DNA from: Dokdonella immobilis
GTDB taxonomy: Bacteria > Pseudomonadota > Gammaproteobacteria > Xanthomonadales > Rhodanobacteraceae
Direction: 5' to 3'
NCBI RefSeq assembly: GCF_900115085.1
Contig: NZ_FOVF01000025.1
Coordinates: forward strand, 1 to 64,000
DNA: 64,000 nucleotides
The notes beneath the pieces were generated by a model, which made no database searches, was not told the origin of the DNA, and saw only the letters and a list, made by a program, of their open reading frames with translations. How positions within the stretch are numbered: the first letter of the stretch is position 1; each line of letters begins with the position of its first letter. Of the stretch, positions 53,664-63,273 are shown one piece after another. Made by a program: the position numbers and the translations under genes.

Positions 53664-56072
53664 TCATCCGGGGCCGGGCTCGAAACGCAGCTCATGGATG
53701 GCCGGACCCGGAAGGAACGGTGTCGGCTTGCCCTGCACCCAATCCTCGTGTCCGGCGCCGTAGAACGGGGACAGCGGATGTCCGCTCTGCCCGCCGGGCA
53801 ATTCGAAATAGCCATGCGCCTCGTCCCCCGGGGCCACCGCAAATCGCTCCGAGGCGCCGAATCGGGGCCCCTGCACACGCGGCATGTTGCTGTCGCCCGG
53901 TAGGGGGTCCGCCGGCATGTCCAGATAGGTGGCAAGGAACCCGGGTAGCGCACGCGACAGCGGATGCGCAATGCGCGCGGTATTGCGCTCACCCCAGCTG
54001 CGCTTGGCGATGCCGCCTGGCTGCGATTGCAGGCGTTGGGCGACGCGGTCCAGACATGCTTCCTGCAGCGCCTCCCAACTGGCATAGCCCGCAGGCAGCA
54101 GGTTCGCAGGGCGGCGCTCGAGCAGCATCCAGACCGCATGTTCGGCTTGGCCGAGCTTCGGAAGCTCAAACGCCGGGTAGTGGACGCGGACGGCGGCGGC
54201 AAAGCCATCGAGTACCGTGTCCTTTACTTCGTTGCGCCAGGCCCGAACGATGCGGTACGCGACCGAGGCGGTCGAAGCGCGGCCGTCCCAGTCATCGAGC
54301 GCCTCGCGTACGTCGCTGCGCAGTGGCGTGCTGGCGCTGTGCTCGAGCAAGTTGACGAGGCGCTGGTGCCAGCGTTCGAGAAAAAGGGCACGGTCGTCCA
54401 GCTGGATGGCGAGCATGTCCGCGCTCGTAAAGTGGTCCCGCGCGCGGAGATCATCGCGGATCTGGGCCTGACGGGCGCCAAGGTCGTAGCCTCCATCGCC
54501 GAGCATGTCGAGGAAAGGACCTTCATCGACCACGCGCGCATTGGCCGTCCAAAGGCGCTTTTCCGGCGGATTCGAGATCAGTGGCATCTCCGCCGGCGCG
54601 AGCCAACCTTGCCAGCCGGTGCCGGCGATGCTCCAGTCCGAAGGCAGGCGGGGATCGAACCCGCCGCTACGCTTGGGGACGCGGCCGGCGATGGTCCAGG
54701 CGATGTTTCCGAAACGATCCGCAACCATGAAATTCTGCGCCGGCATGCCGGCCTCCTGCACGATCGCAACGCCTTCGTCGGCCGTCTCGGCAGATTCGAG
54801 TCGCATCAGTTCCAGATTGACCGCGCCCTCGCGATGCGCCGTCCAGGCCAGTGCGAGCGGCGTACCATCGGCATCCTCGGCCAGGATCGGACCCCACCGC
54901 GTCTCGCGGATCTCCAGTGTCTCCGCGGCTTCACCCTTGGCCTGGATCGTTTCGGCATAGGTGCTGAGCGGTTCGCTGCCGTCGACTGTGCGGTAGCGGC
55001 CCGGATCGGCCGGATCGACGATGACCCGCACCCAGTCGGTCAGATCCGCATAGCTGTTGGTGAAACCCCAGGCGATCGCGCGGTTGCTGCCGGCGATGAT
55101 CGCCGGCGTGCCGGGAAGGCTGGCGCCGCTGACATCGATGGTTTCGCCCGTGCGTCGTGGGCTCGGAAAAATCAGGCGGGCCCTGAACCAGATGTCCGGT
55201 ACGCGCAGCTCGAGATGCATGTCGTTGGCGATCATGCCCGCGCCGCCGGTTAATCCGCCGCCGACCGCAAAGCTGTTGCTGCCCGGAACATTGTCGATGG
55301 AAGCGTCGGTACCCCGCAGCAGCGAGGCGTCGATGGCGCGCAGGTCCAGATCGCCCGCTGGCGGCGGATCCGGCCAGCGCATGGGCGGCCCGCTCAACGG
55401 CGCATCCCATGATCCGCCGGTCGCGGAGAGGAACCGCCAGGCGGAGTCGGGGAGGGCCGACTTCATCAGCGAGAAGGCCAGTTCGCGCTGGTTGCCTGCA
55501 TCGTTGAGCGCAAAGTACATGGCATCGACAACGAGAACCGTGTCTTCACTGCTCCAAGGCCGCGGCGTCGTGCGTGTCAGCAGGTACGGGAACGGACGCA
55601 CGCCCAGCGCAGCCAGGCCCGCATTGACGCCGTCGCGATAGCGCTCGACCGCGTGCCGCTCTGCCGCCGAGGCGAGGGCAAGGCTGGCCCCGGCGCGTGC
55701 ACGCATGCGATGCGCGCGCGCACGGCGGTCGATTGGCAGGGCGGCCTTGCCGAACAGTTCGGCCAGTTCCCCGGCCGCACTGCGGCGCATCAGGTCCATC
55801 TCGAAGAAGCGTTCCTGCGCATGCACGAATCCGAGGGCCCAGGTCACGTCGTCTCGGTTCATGCCGCTGAGGGTGACGGTCCCGCGAGCGTCGCGCTTGA
55901 CCGACACTGCGGCCGACAATGCCGTGGAACGGATCGTTCCGTCCAGTTGTGGGAGGCTTCCGCGTAACGCCAGCCAGCCGCCCGTCAGAACTGCGGCAAC
56001 GACCAGTACGACGATCAGTGCGAGCAGTGAAAGCGACCGCAACAGGGTCCGTTTGCGATTGCGGACGTTCAT
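53664..56072 (-). CDS. Penicillin acylase-family Ntn hydrolase
   Basis: An 802-aa protein with an N-terminal membrane anchor or signal (about 11-33). It belongs to the penicillin amidase/acyl-homoserine-lactone acylase family, which is autocleaved into alpha and beta chains. The cleavage site is NVPGSNSFAV, making Ser265 the N-terminal nucleophile. The alpha-chain motif GFVHAQERFFEMDLMRR and the beta-chain VIAGSNRAIAWGFTN-type segment (IIAGSNRAIAWGFTN) are present. Substrate cannot be told; N-acyl amides, including quorum signals, are family substrates. It is convergent with the accessory cluster. Confidence 0.9.
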   Translation of the reverse strand: MNVRNRKRTLLRSLSLLALIVVLVVAAVLTGGWLALRGSLPQLDGTIRSTALSAAVSVKRDARGTVTLSGMNRDDVTWALGFVHAQERFFEMDLMRRSAAGELAELFGKAALPIDRRARAHRMRARAGASLALASAAERHAVERYRDGVNAGLAALGVRPFPYLLTRTTPRPWSSEDTVLVVDAMYFALNDAGNQRELAFSLMKSALPDSAWRFLSATGGSWDAPLSGPPMRWPDPPPAGDLDLRAIDASLLRGTDASIDNVPGSNSFAVGGGLTGGAGMIANDMHLELRVPDIWFRARLIFPSPRRTGETIDVSGASLPGTPAIIAGSNRAIAWGFTNSYADLTDWVRVIVDPADPGRYRTVDGSEPLSTYAETIQAKGEAAETLEIRETRWGPILAEDADGTPLALAWTAHREGAVNLELMRLESAETADEGVAIVQEAGMPAQNFMVADRFGNIAWTIAGRVPKRSGGFDPRLPSDWSIAGTGWQGWLAPAEMPLISNPPEKRLWTANARVVDEGPFLDMLGDGGYDLGARQAQIRDDLRARDHFTSADMLAIQLDDRALFLERWHQRLVNLLEHSASTPLRSDVREALDDWDGRASTASVAYRIVRAWRNEVKDTVLDGFAAAVRVHYPAFELPKLGQAEHAVWMLLERRPANLLPAGYASWEALQEACLDRVAQRLQSQPGGIAKRSWGERNTARIAHPLSRALPGFLATYLDMPADPLPGDSNMPRVQGPRFGASERFAVAPGDEAHGYFELPGGQSGHPLSPFYGAGHEDWVQGKPTPFLPGPAIHELRFEPGPG

Positions 56073-56483
56073 TTCGAAATCTCGCTCCGCTCGATGCGCC
56101 AGGGCCCGCAGGGCCGCGCGGCCTGGCGGCGAGCCGGTCGGGTTGATCGCGCCGGGGCGTCATCGGCGACCCGCGGGTTTGGAAAAGACCTCGGGAATCT
56201 TTGGTTCAAGGGGAAGCTCCGGGAACGGATGGGCTTTGATAGGGGCTGGGACGGCCGGAAATGGGCGACATCTTGCGGGTGAAGGCTGAACGGGTCAAAG
56301 ATTTGGGTCGACTTCTTCATTTCAGTCGCGAGCAGTGCTAGTGTGGAGTCTGCGGCCATCCATTTTTGGCCGTTGCAATTCCGTTCCGAGAACCGCTACC
56401 CGGTCTTACAGGACGGTCGGTTTCTGTTGGCTTGGCGGACCCGTCCGCCAAGAATCCGAGTTCCAACACCTGGGGATTTCACC
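56073..56483. other. Divergent control region with hairpin-rich leader
   Basis: 411 bp between the acylase start and the P-domain protein. No gene is supported. It is relatively AT-richer near 56280-56360 and contains CGGCCA/TGGCCG and the perfect 10-bp inverted repeat at 56431-56452. No riboswitch class that I know matches. Confidence 0.5.
56431..56452 (+). promoter_or_regulatory. Perfect 10-bp inverted repeat in 5' leader
   Basis: CTTGGCGGAC and GTCCGCCAAG are separated by CC, 31 nt before the ATG at 56484. It could be an RNA hairpin near the ribosome-binding site or a dimeric operator. A similar but shorter hairpin lies upstream of the bufferin gene at 62765-62784. Confidence 0.45.
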
Positions 56484-58148
56484 ATGCCAAGATCGATTCG
56501 ATACTTCGTTGCACCCGCTGCAATGGCGCTGAGCATGTGCGCGACGGCCGTTGTAGCCCAGTCGTTTTCTCCTTCGACATTCGAGGTTCCAAAGCCGCAG
56601 CGGCAAACCTTCGTGCCGGCAGGTACTTCCTGCGGCTCCATCGTCCTTACCCAGTCGACTTCGCAGTCGATAACGACCGGCAACTCCGTGTCGTGCAACG
56701 CGGGTGGCCTGCATTCGGACAACTCCTACTTCCGGTCATTCCCGCTGACGGCGGACATCAACGTCTGCGAGGTCCAGTTCGGCGTCGAGACGGCAGCTGG
56801 AGCGGGTGGAACGCAGCCGGTGACGGTCAATCTCTACAGCGGCACGGGCGCATTCCCGGGCACCTTCCCGGGCTCGTACACGCAAATCGGCACGGCGTCG
56901 GTCAATGTGCCCGACCAGTCGGCCACGATATTCCCGGCAACTGTCAGCGGCCTGGCGACCGCGGGATCGAATCTGGTCGTCGAGGTGTTCACGCCGGACG
57001 GCCAGACCGCGGGAAATTCATTCTTCATCGGCTCGAATGCCTCGGGTGAGTCCGCGCCAAGCTACCTGCAGGCGGCGGATTGTGGTGTAACCACGCCGAC
57101 AACGACCGGCGCGATCGGCTTTGCGGGCATGAATATCGTCATGAACGTGGTCGGCAATCCGGGTGGACCCTCGCTGACCGTTGGTTCGGCCCAGGCGACC
57201 CTGGTCGACCAGTGCGCAAGCAATCCCGGCCAGTCCAATGGCGTGATCGAACCCGGTGAGACCGTCACCGTGCAGGTACCGATCAGTGCCGCGGGCGGCA
57301 GCTTCACTGGCGTTGTGGCGACGCTGGGCATACCGGCTCCGGCTGGCATCACCTATGTCAACTCGACCTCGAACATCGGCTCGCTGGCCGATGGCAACAG
57401 TGCCACGGCGACCTTCACCGTCACCGCGGATGCCGGCGCGACCTGCGTCACCGGGTTCTCGCTGCCGATCGATGTCACCAGCAACGAAGGCACGACGGCT
57501 TCGGGCTCGGTTGCCTCGCAGATTGGCGAAAGCGGCAACGTGACGCCCAATGAAACGCTGCCGATTGCGATCCCCGACAATTCGCCAGGAACGCCCGCCA
57601 CCTCCACGATCACGATCGGCCAAGACCTCACCCTGACCGATCTTTCGGTGGCCGTGGCCATCAACCACACCTGGGTCGGCGACACCACGATCACCCTGAC
57701 CAGCCCGGCGGGCACGACGGTCACCCTGCTTGATCGGCCGGGCGTCCCAGCGGGTACGTTCGGCTGCAGCAACGACAACATGGACGTGGTCTTCAGCGAT
57801 AGTGCCAGTGTCGATCCCGAGACCAGCTGCCCGGGCACGACGCCCTGGCTGAGTGGCCCGGTACTCCCGGCCCAGGCCTTGTCCGCCTTTGCCGGCGAAA
57901 GCACGCTCGGTACCTGGACCCTTTCGGTCACTGACTCGGCCGCGGGCGATACCGGCGACGTCGTCGATTGGGGCCTGCTGCCAACGCCTGGCCTGACGGG
58001 TGTGTGCACAGTCTGTCAGGGCGGCGGCGGTCCGCCGGCGGCGGCCATCGATCTGCCGACCCTGTCGACCTGGAGCAAACTGGCGCTTGGCATGTTCGCC
58101 ATCGCGTTTGGCGCGTTGATCCTGCGTCGTCGCTCGATCCAGCGTTGA
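56484..58148 (+). CDS. Secreted P-domain protein with IPTL-CTERM sorting signal
   Basis: A 554-aa exported protein. The signal peptide ends near AVVAQ (about residue 25). A central beta-rich part contains an Ig-like segment (GVIEPGETVTVQVPI). About 405-510 matches the proprotein-convertase P domain, with LPIAIPDNSPGTPAT, INHTWVGDTTITLTSP, GTWTLSVTDSAAGDTG and VDWGL. The end (524-554) is a sorting tail, LPTLSTWSKLALGMF plus a hydrophobic stretch and RRR, the IPTL-CTERM pattern handled by exosortase-type systems. No protease domain is visible, so it is probably a surface or matrix protein. GGGGA precedes the ATG, and a strong terminator follows. Confidence 0.8.
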   Translation: MPRSIRYFVAPAAMALSMCATAVVAQSFSPSTFEVPKPQRQTFVPAGTSCGSIVLTQSTSQSITTGNSVSCNAGGLHSDNSYFRSFPLTADINVCEVQFGVETAAGAGGTQPVTVNLYSGTGAFPGTFPGSYTQIGTASVNVPDQSATIFPATVSGLATAGSNLVVEVFTPDGQTAGNSFFIGSNASGESAPSYLQAADCGVTTPTTTGAIGFAGMNIVMNVVGNPGGPSLTVGSAQATLVDQCASNPGQSNGVIEPGETVTVQVPISAAGGSFTGVVATLGIPAPAGITYVNSTSNIGSLADGNSATATFTVTADAGATCVTGFSLPIDVTSNEGTTASGSVASQIGESGNVTPNETLPIAIPDNSPGTPATSTITIGQDLTLTDLSVAVAINHTWVGDTTITLTSPAGTTVTLLDRPGVPAGTFGCSNDNMDVVFSDSASVDPETSCPGTTPWLSGPVLPAQALSAFAGESTLGTWTLSVTDSAAGDTGDVVDWGLLPTPGLTGVCTVCQGGGGPPAAAIDLPTLSTWSKLALGMFAIAFGALILRRRSIQR

Positions 58149-58171
58149 CCGCGCAGCCTTAAGCAAATCGT

Positions 58172-58202
58172 ATCGGGGGCCGCAAGGCCCCCGATTTTTT
58201 TC
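58172..58202 (+). terminator. Strong rho-independent terminator
   Basis: ATCGGGGGCC and GGCCCCCGAT form a perfect 10-bp stem with a GCAA tetraloop (58172-58195), followed by at least seven T. It ends the P-domain gene and could also serve the convergent parC, which stops at 58234. Confidence 0.93.
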
Positions 58203-58233
58203 CGTTGCGGATTCTCCGCGCAAAATCCCGGGT

Positions 58234-60474
58234 TCAGAGGCTGCTTTCGATCCGCTCGACGCGCTGGAATCCGCGCGGAAGCAGGCTGCCGCGCGTGGCG
58301 CGATTGCCACCGTATTCGACCAGGTCGGCCCACTTGAGGATCAGCTTGCGCTGGCCGGCGTAGAGGGTGACTTCTCCCCTGGCTTCGGCGACCACGGCAA
58401 TTCCGACCACGCGTTCGCCGGAGGCCAGTTTCGGCTTGGGGATCTCGATCAGCTTGTTGCCCTTGCCGCCATTGTCGAGTTCGGGCAGTTCGGCCACCGA
58501 GAACATCAATAGATGACCGGCGCTGGTGGCGACCACGATGCGGTCGCGGGCCGAGTCATCGACCATGGCCGGATTGAGCACGTGGGCCCTGTCGTCGAGG
58601 TTCATGAGCTGCTTGCCTGACTTCTTGTTGCCAAGCAGGTTCTCGAAACGCGTGACGAAGCCGTAGCCGAGATCCGAGGCCAGGACCAGCCGCGTGGCCG
58701 GATCGGCGATCGCCAGGGTTTCGATCTGGGCCCCGGCGGGCAGCGTGAATCGGCCGCTCAGCGGTTCGCCATTGCCGCGCGCGGAAGGCAGGCTGTGCGC
58801 GAGCGCGGTATAGCTGCGACCGGTCGAATCGATGAAGGCGACCTGTTGCGTGGTGCGCCCGCGCGCGGCGGCGCGGAAGCCGTCGCCCTCGCGGTAGCTC
58901 AGGCCGGCTGCATCGATGTCGTGGCCCTTGGCGGCACGGACCCACCCCTTGGCCGAAAGCACGACCGTGGTCGGTTCGCTGGCCACCAGGGCGGCTTCGT
59001 CGAGCGCCTGGGCGGCCGCGCGCGCGACCAGCGGTGAACGGCGCTCGTCGCCGTACTTCTTCGCGTCCTCGCGCAGCTCGTCCTTGATCAGCGTCTTCAG
59101 GCGCGCCTTCGAGTTCAGCAGCACGTTGATCTTCGCGCGTTCCTGTTCGAGTTCATCGCGCTCGGCATTGATCTTCATTTCCTCGAGGCGGGCCAGCTGG
59201 CGCAACTTCGTTTCGAGGATGTAGTCGGCTTGTTCTTCACTCAAGGCGAAGCGCTTCATCAGCACCGGTTTCGGTTCGTCCTCGCTGCGGACGATGCGGA
59301 TGACCTCGTCGAGATTGAGGTAGGCAATGCGCAGGCCTTCGAGCAGGTGCAGGCGGCGTTCGACCTTGTCGAGGCGGTGCTGCAGGCGACGGGTCACGGT
59401 GTCGGTGCGGAAACGTAGCCACTCGCCGAGGATCTGCTTGAGGTTCTTGACCTGCGGTCGGCCATCGAGGCCGATCATGTTGAGGTTGACCCGGTAGCTC
59501 TTTTCGAGGTCGGTCGTGGCGAAAAGGTGCGGCATGATTTCGTCGACGTCGATCCGGTTCGAACGCGGAAACAGGACCAGGCGGATCGGATTGAGGTGGT
59601 CCGACTCGTCGCGTACGTCCTCGATCATCGGCAGTTTCTTGGCCCGCATCTGGGTTGCAAGCTGCTCCATGATCTTCGAGGGCGATACCTGGTGGGGCAG
59701 GGCCGTGATGACGATGTTGCCGTCCTCGCGCGTGTAGACGGCGCGGGCGCGAAGCGAGCCGTTGCCCGTGGCATAGAGGGCGAGCAGGTCGTTCTTCGGC
59801 GTGATGATTTCCGCCTCGGTCGGAAAATCGGGCCCACGCACGTGCTCGCACAGGTCGGCGATGCTGGCCTCCGGTTCGTCGAGCAGTCGGATGCAGGCGG
59901 TGGCGACTTCGCGCAGGTTGTGCGGCGGGATGTCGGTGGCCATGCCCACGGCGATCCCGGTGGTGCCATTGATCAGGACGTGCGGAATCCGCGCCGGAAG
60001 CCAGGCCGGTTCCTTGAGCGTGCCATCGAAGTTCGGCACCCAGTCGACGGTGCCCTGGCCTAGCTCTTCGAGCAGGGCTTCGGCGATCGGGGTCAGCTTC
60101 GACTCGGTGTAGCGCATCGCAGCGAAGGATTTCGGGTCGTCCTGCGAGCCGAAATTGCCCTGGCCGCCGACCAGCGGGTAGCGATAGGAAAATGGCTGCG
60201 CCATCAGCACCATGGCTTCGTAGCAGGCACTGTCGCCATGCGGGTGGAACTTGCCGATGACGTCGCCGATTGTGCGTGCCGACTTCTTCGGCTTGGCCCC
60301 GGCATTGAGGCCGAGTTCGCTCATCGAATAGATGATGCGGCGCTGCACGGGCTTGAGCCCATCGCCGATGAACGGGAGTGCGCGATCGAGCACGACGTAC
60401 ATGGAATAGTCGAGATAGGCGCGCTCCGCGTAGTCCTTCAGCGCGATCTGTTCGTAGTTGCCTTGCAGGGTCAT
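58234..60474 (-). CDS. parC: DNA topoisomerase IV subunit A
   Basis: A 746-aa ParC. The N-terminal breakage-reunion domain has [20 protein letters not shown] and the active-site Tyr in [11 protein letters not shown]. The quinolone-resistance region [13 protein letters not shown] carries the wild-type Ser and Glu. A coiled coil and a C-terminal beta-pinwheel of about 240 residues follow. The sequence is ParC rather than GyrA by its N-terminal motif and length. Start at ATG 60474; the longer frame upstream is antisense to the sigma-factor leader. Confidence 0.95.
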   Translation of the reverse strand: MTLQGNYEQIALKDYAERAYLDYSMYVVLDRALPFIGDGLKPVQRRIIYSMSELGLNAGAKPKKSARTIGDVIGKFHPHGDSACYEAMVLMAQPFSYRYPLVGGQGNFGSQDDPKSFAAMRYTESKLTPIAEALLEELGQGTVDWVPNFDGTLKEPAWLPARIPHVLINGTTGIAVGMATDIPPHNLREVATACIRLLDEPEASIADLCEHVRGPDFPTEAEIITPKNDLLALYATGNGSLRARAVYTREDGNIVITALPHQVSPSKIMEQLATQMRAKKLPMIEDVRDESDHLNPIRLVLFPRSNRIDVDEIMPHLFATTDLEKSYRVNLNMIGLDGRPQVKNLKQILGEWLRFRTDTVTRRLQHRLDKVERRLHLLEGLRIAYLNLDEVIRIVRSEDEPKPVLMKRFALSEEQADYILETKLRQLARLEEMKINAERDELEQERAKINVLLNSKARLKTLIKDELREDAKKYGDERRSPLVARAAAQALDEAALVASEPTTVVLSAKGWVRAAKGHDIDAAGLSYREGDGFRAAARGRTTQQVAFIDSTGRSYTALAHSLPSARGNGEPLSGRFTLPAGAQIETLAIADPATRLVLASDLGYGFVTRFENLLGNKKSGKQLMNLDDRAHVLNPAMVDDSARDRIVVATSAGHLLMFSVAELPELDNGGKGNKLIEIPKPKLASGERVVGIAVVAEARGEVTLYAGQRKLILKWADLVEYGGNRATRGSLLPRGFQRVERIESSL

Positions 60475-60674
60475 GATGTCCGGTATCGATGCGTCGGCAG
60501 GGGGCCGATGCGAACCTCCAATTGTGCCGGATCGGGCCGTGCGACGCATCGTGCGCCGGCAGTTGGGGATCGCCTTGCCCGGCCGCCGCGAGGCAATCGC
60601 GGAACCGGCCGTGGCGCGCCACAGTAGACCCGGTGGGTCCCGTTCCATGTCACAGGCATGCGTCCCGTTTTCGC

Positions 60675-60680
60675 TATGAT
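60675..60680 (+). promoter_or_regulatory. Candidate -10 box (TATGAT) for the bufferin operon
   Basis: TATGAT lies 45 nt upstream of the sigma-factor ATG. No clear -35 is seen, and no ECF-type GGAAC/CGTC pair could be recognised, so autoregulation is not demonstrated. Confidence 0.35.
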
Positions 60681-60724
60681 TGGAGCGGCACGGCCGACTC
60701 GCGGGCCGCCGTCGGGGAGCCACC

Positions 60725-61291
60725 ATGAAACAGGACGTCGACTGTAAGGAAACCGCAACGATGCCGGTCTATCCGCCCATGAGCAGTCGTCAGAACCAGT
60801 TCGAGGCCCTCGTCCGCGGCCATTCCACGGACCTGTACCGCTATGCCTACTGGTTGTGCGGACAGGATGCGCTGGCCCAGGACCTGGTCCAGGACACCTT
60901 TCTGCGCGCCTGGCGAGCGCTCGACAAGCTGCGCGAAGTCGGCGCGGTCAAGGCCTGGCTGATAACGATCTTGCGCCGCGAACACGCTCGCCTGTTCGAG
61001 CGCAAGTCGATGCCATCTGACGACATCGACGATTTCGACCTGCCGGATCCGCAGGCCACTCCCGAGCGCAGGACCGAGGAGTCCGCGCTGCGCCAGGCCA
61101 TTGCGAAGCTGGAGCCCAAGTATCGCGATCCGCTGGTGCTCCAGGTGCTCGGCGGATTCTCCTGCTCGGAAATTGCCGCGCAGCTCGGGCTCGGCGAAGC
61201 CGCCGTCATGACCCAGCTGTTTCGCGCTCGACAGAAACTGAAAGGGCAACTGGGACTCGATGACCAGGCAGCCGAGGTGAGTGAACTATGA
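60725..61291 (+). CDS. ECF RNA polymerase sigma factor
   Basis: A 188-aa sigma-70 family ECF factor. Region 2 (about 20-90) contains [19 protein letters not shown] and VQDTFLRAW; region 4 (about 120-180) has LPxxYRDPL-type [18 protein letters not shown] and the [29 protein letters not shown] lies upstream of ATG 60725, preferred over internal Met codons. It overlaps the next gene by 4 bp (ATGA), the usual sigma/anti-sigma coupling. Location suggests it controls the downstream bufferin genes, probably in response to copper or another thiophilic metal. That stimulus is inferred from related operons. Confidence 0.9.
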   Translation: MKQDVDCKETATMPVYPPMSSRQNQFEALVRGHSTDLYRYAYWLCGQDALAQDLVQDTFLRAWRALDKLREVGAVKAWLITILRREHARLFERKSMPSDDIDDFDLPDPQATPERRTEESALRQAIAKLEPKYRDPLVLQVLGGFSCSEIAAQLGLGEAAVMTQLFRARQKLKGQLGLDDQAAEVSEL

Positions 61292-62067
61292 ATTGCCTGG
61301 AATTCCGCCGACGACTGGGCAGTGAGCCTGCCTGCAGCTTCGAAGACTTCGTCGCCCATCGGGCGGAGTGCGTGCATTGCGCCGCCGCCCACGCGCGCGC
61401 CGAGGAATTCGAATCGCGGATCAGGGCGGCCTTCAATGTGGCCGTGCCGGCAAACCTCGCTGATCGCATCCTGCTCGCGCAGACCACCGAGGCGCGCCAT
61501 GAGCGACGCGGTCGGCGGCGTGGTTTCGCGGCGCTCATGCTGGCCGCAGCGGCATCGATCGTCGTCGCGCTGGTCGCGGTGAACCGGCCACGGACCGAAG
61601 TGCCCGAACTGGCCGGAATGGTCGTCGATCATCTGCGGGAGCATGTAGTCGGCGCGGACAGAACCGGAAGTCCGGTGCCGAAGCAGGACGTCATGGATGC
61701 CTTTGCGGCGCGCGGCGTCAGCCTTGCTTCGGTCCCCGACGGTGTCAACTATGTGCACAAATGCCCGGCTGGTCCGTACAACACCGTCCACATGGTGATG
61801 CCCGAGCGATCCGGCCCGGTGAGCGTCGTTTACGTGGCCGACAAGCGCATTGCCGGCCAGGTGGATTTCAGCCGCGATGGCATGCATGGACGCCAATTGC
61901 CGCTGGGCAAGGGCTCCCTGGTCATGGTGGCCAGCGCTGATGCCGATTTCGACGCCATAGAGCGTGTCTGGAAGTCCGCCATGGGGGAAGCGGTCGCGAC
62001 GTCCGAAGGCTTTGCTGTTCCGGTACTGCAGTCCCCTGGCCCCGGCGCGATACTCGCCGCTCCCTAG
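61288..62067 (+). CDS. Anti-sigma-like membrane protein (DUF3379-type)
   Basis: A 259-aa single-pass protein. The cytoplasmic N-terminus (about 1-75) has [14 protein letters not shown], an HxxxCxxC (HRAECVHC) resembling a zinc-binding anti-sigma motif, and VPANLADRILLAQ. One membrane helix lies at about 80-97, and a periplasmic domain of about 160 residues ends the protein. This is the arrangement of DUF3379/anti-ECF regulators in sigma-bufferin operons. It is coupled to the sigma gene by ATGA and followed by a 103-bp gap. The periplasmic part may be the sensor. Confidence 0.75.
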   Translation: MNCLEFRRRLGSEPACSFEDFVAHRAECVHCAAAHARAEEFESRIRAAFNVAVPANLADRILLAQTTEARHERRGRRRGFAALMLAAAASIVVALVAVNRPRTEVPELAGMVVDHLREHVVGADRTGSPVPKQDVMDAFAARGVSLASVPDGVNYVHKCPAGPYNTVHMVMPERSGPVSVVYVADKRIAGQVDFSRDGMHGRQLPLGKGSLVMVASADADFDAIERVWKSAMGEAVATSEGFAVPVLQSPGPGAILAAP

Positions 62068-62170
62068 TCCCGATCCGATACGAAATTTCCAGCCGCCGGT
62101 TTCCTAGTGAAGCCGGTACGGCCTCACTCGACCCCGGATTCCGATCCGGAATGCAAATGGAGACCCTCGC

Positions 62171-62629
62171 ATGAAAGCAATCATCGCTGTCCTGATCGAC
62201 TGGCCGGAACGTGTAGCGGCGCATTTCGCCTGGCTCGGACCCCTCGTTGCGCGCATCACCGTGGGCTGGGTGTTTCTTTGGGCCGGCTGGGGAAAGCTCG
62301 GGGCCTTGCCCCTGGTCATCGAGAACTTTCGCGGCTGGGGCGTGCCCGCGCCCGAGATTCTCGCACCGTTCGTCTCGGGCCTGGAATTCGTCGGCGGGAT
62401 TGCCCTGATCCTCGGTCTGTTCACGCGCATCTTTTCCGCGCCGTTGATCGTAGTCATGATTGTTGCGATCAAATCGGCGTTCTGGGACCAGGTCGATTCG
62501 CTCGAGTACCTGCTTGGGCTGGTCGAGTTTGCCTACCTCGCGATTTTTCTCTGGCTCAGTCTGGCCGGGCCGGGCGTGGTCTCGATCGACTATTTGTTGC
62601 AACGCAGCGTCAAATCGGACCGAAGCTGA
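62171..62629 (+). CDS. DoxX family membrane protein
   Basis: A 152-aa protein with four membrane helices (about 25-45, 60-85, 88-108 and 118-138). It has the DoxX pattern ARITVGWVFLWAGWGKLG at the first helix and GGIALILGLFTR at the second. DoxX proteins accompany bufferin (DUF2282/DUF692) operons and gold- or copper-induced operons; their role there is not established. It belongs to the sigma-bufferin operon by orientation and spacing. Confidence 0.88.
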   Translation: MKAIIAVLIDWPERVAAHFAWLGPLVARITVGWVFLWAGWGKLGALPLVIENFRGWGVPAPEILAPFVSGLEFVGGIALILGLFTRIFSAPLIVVMIVAIKSAFWDQVDSLEYLLGLVEFAYLAIFLWLSLAGPGVVSIDYLLQRSVKSDRS

Positions 62630-62764
62630 GCGCTTTCAAACGGATTTGCAACGCGTGAAAGATAACTTATGCAGGCAGGGTCTATTGCCCTGCGCGTTTG
62701 GCATAGGGCTCGAACCGCCAAATCGAATGCGTGCAGTCGGGCGCATTCACCCGCGTCGCGGCGA

Positions 62765-62784
62765 CTGACGGGCTCGTCCGTCAG
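62765..62784 (+). promoter_or_regulatory. Hairpin in the bufferin gene leader
   Basis: CTGACGG and CCGTCAG pair around GCTCGT, 36 nt before the bufferin ATG. A second small hairpin (GCAGGG/CCCTGC, 62675-62693) lies further upstream in the 191-bp DoxX-bufferin gap. Either could set mRNA stability or expression ratio of the precursor. Confidence 0.4.
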
Positions 62785-62820
62785 GCCGCATCAATGCAAA
62801 CACTCTTGGAGAACAGCACA

Positions 62821-63273
62821 ATGAACAATCTCAACGCCGGAATTTCAGGATTCAGTCTCGCCCTCGTCGCTGCCAGCATGGCCAGCTTTTCGGCACCGGT
62901 CAGCGCGGCTGAAGCCGCAGCCAAGGCCGAAGTCGGCCACTGTATGGGCGTCAACGCCTGCAAGGGCCACAACGGCTGCAAGACCGCCGCCAATGCCTGC
63001 AAGGGCCAGGGTGGCTGCAAGGGGCAGGGCTTTGTCGCGACCACGGCTGATGCCTGCACCGCGATGGGCGGCAAGATGGACAAGGAAGCCGGTATGGCGA
63101 TGGTCGAGTCTACCGACACCGTGAAGTGCTATGGCGCCAATGCCTGCAAGGGCCACAACGATTGCAAGACCGCCTCGAACGCCTGCAAGGGTCAGGGCGG
63201 TTGCAAGGGCCAGGGCTTCGTCGCGATTCCGGCCAGCACCTGCGCCGACGTCGGCGGCACCGCCAAGTCCTGA
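62821..63273 (+). CDS. Bufferin-like metallophore precursor with duplicated six-Cys module
   Basis: A 150-aa precursor. The signal peptide (about 1-29, cleavage near VSAA) is followed by two modules. Module 1 has Cys 41, 47, 53, 60, 66 and 79; module 2 has Cys 103, 109, 115, 122, 128 and 141. Every Cys is exactly 62 residues from its partner. Each module reads roughly C-x-G-x-N-A-CKGHNxCKTAxNACKGQ and GGCKGQGFV. This matches bufferin-type RiPP precursors whose Cys are modified by a DUF692/MNIO enzyme and which bind copper in the periplasm. GGAG precedes the ATG. The stop overlaps the enzyme's ATG (TGATG), so the two are co-translated. Confidence 0.85.
   Translation: MNNLNAGISGFSLALVAASMASFSAPVSAAEAAAKAEVGHCMGVNACKGHNGCKTAANACKGQGGCKGQGFVATTADACTAMGGKMDKEAGMAMVESTDTVKCYGANACKGHNDCKTASNACKGQGGCKGQGFVAIPASTCADVGGTAKS
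62935..63072. repeat. Tandem module 1 within bufferin gene
   Basis: Codons 39-84 are repeated as codons 101-146 (63121-63258) with a 186-bp period. Nucleotide identity is high across the CKGH...KGQGF part. Synonymous differences show that the duplication is not brand new. Confidence 0.85.
63121..63258. repeat. Tandem module 2 within bufferin gene
   Basis: Second copy of the six-cysteine module. It differs mainly at HCMGVN/KCYGAN, HNGC/HNDC and the segment before the last Cys (ATTADAC versus AIPASTC). Confidence 0.85.

Noticed and set aside
53964-55253. 429-aa plus-strand open frame opposite the acylase
   Set aside because: Antisense to an acylase with an intact nucleophile site; no domain.
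56073-56483. c-di-GMP or other riboswitch before the P-domain gene
   Set aside because: None of the conserved junction sequences of riboswitch classes that I know could be found; only simple hairpins are present.
62630-62820. ECF-type promoter upstream of the bufferin gene
   Set aside because: No GGAAC/GTC-type or other convincing bipartite element at proper spacing; the gene may be read from the operon promoter.
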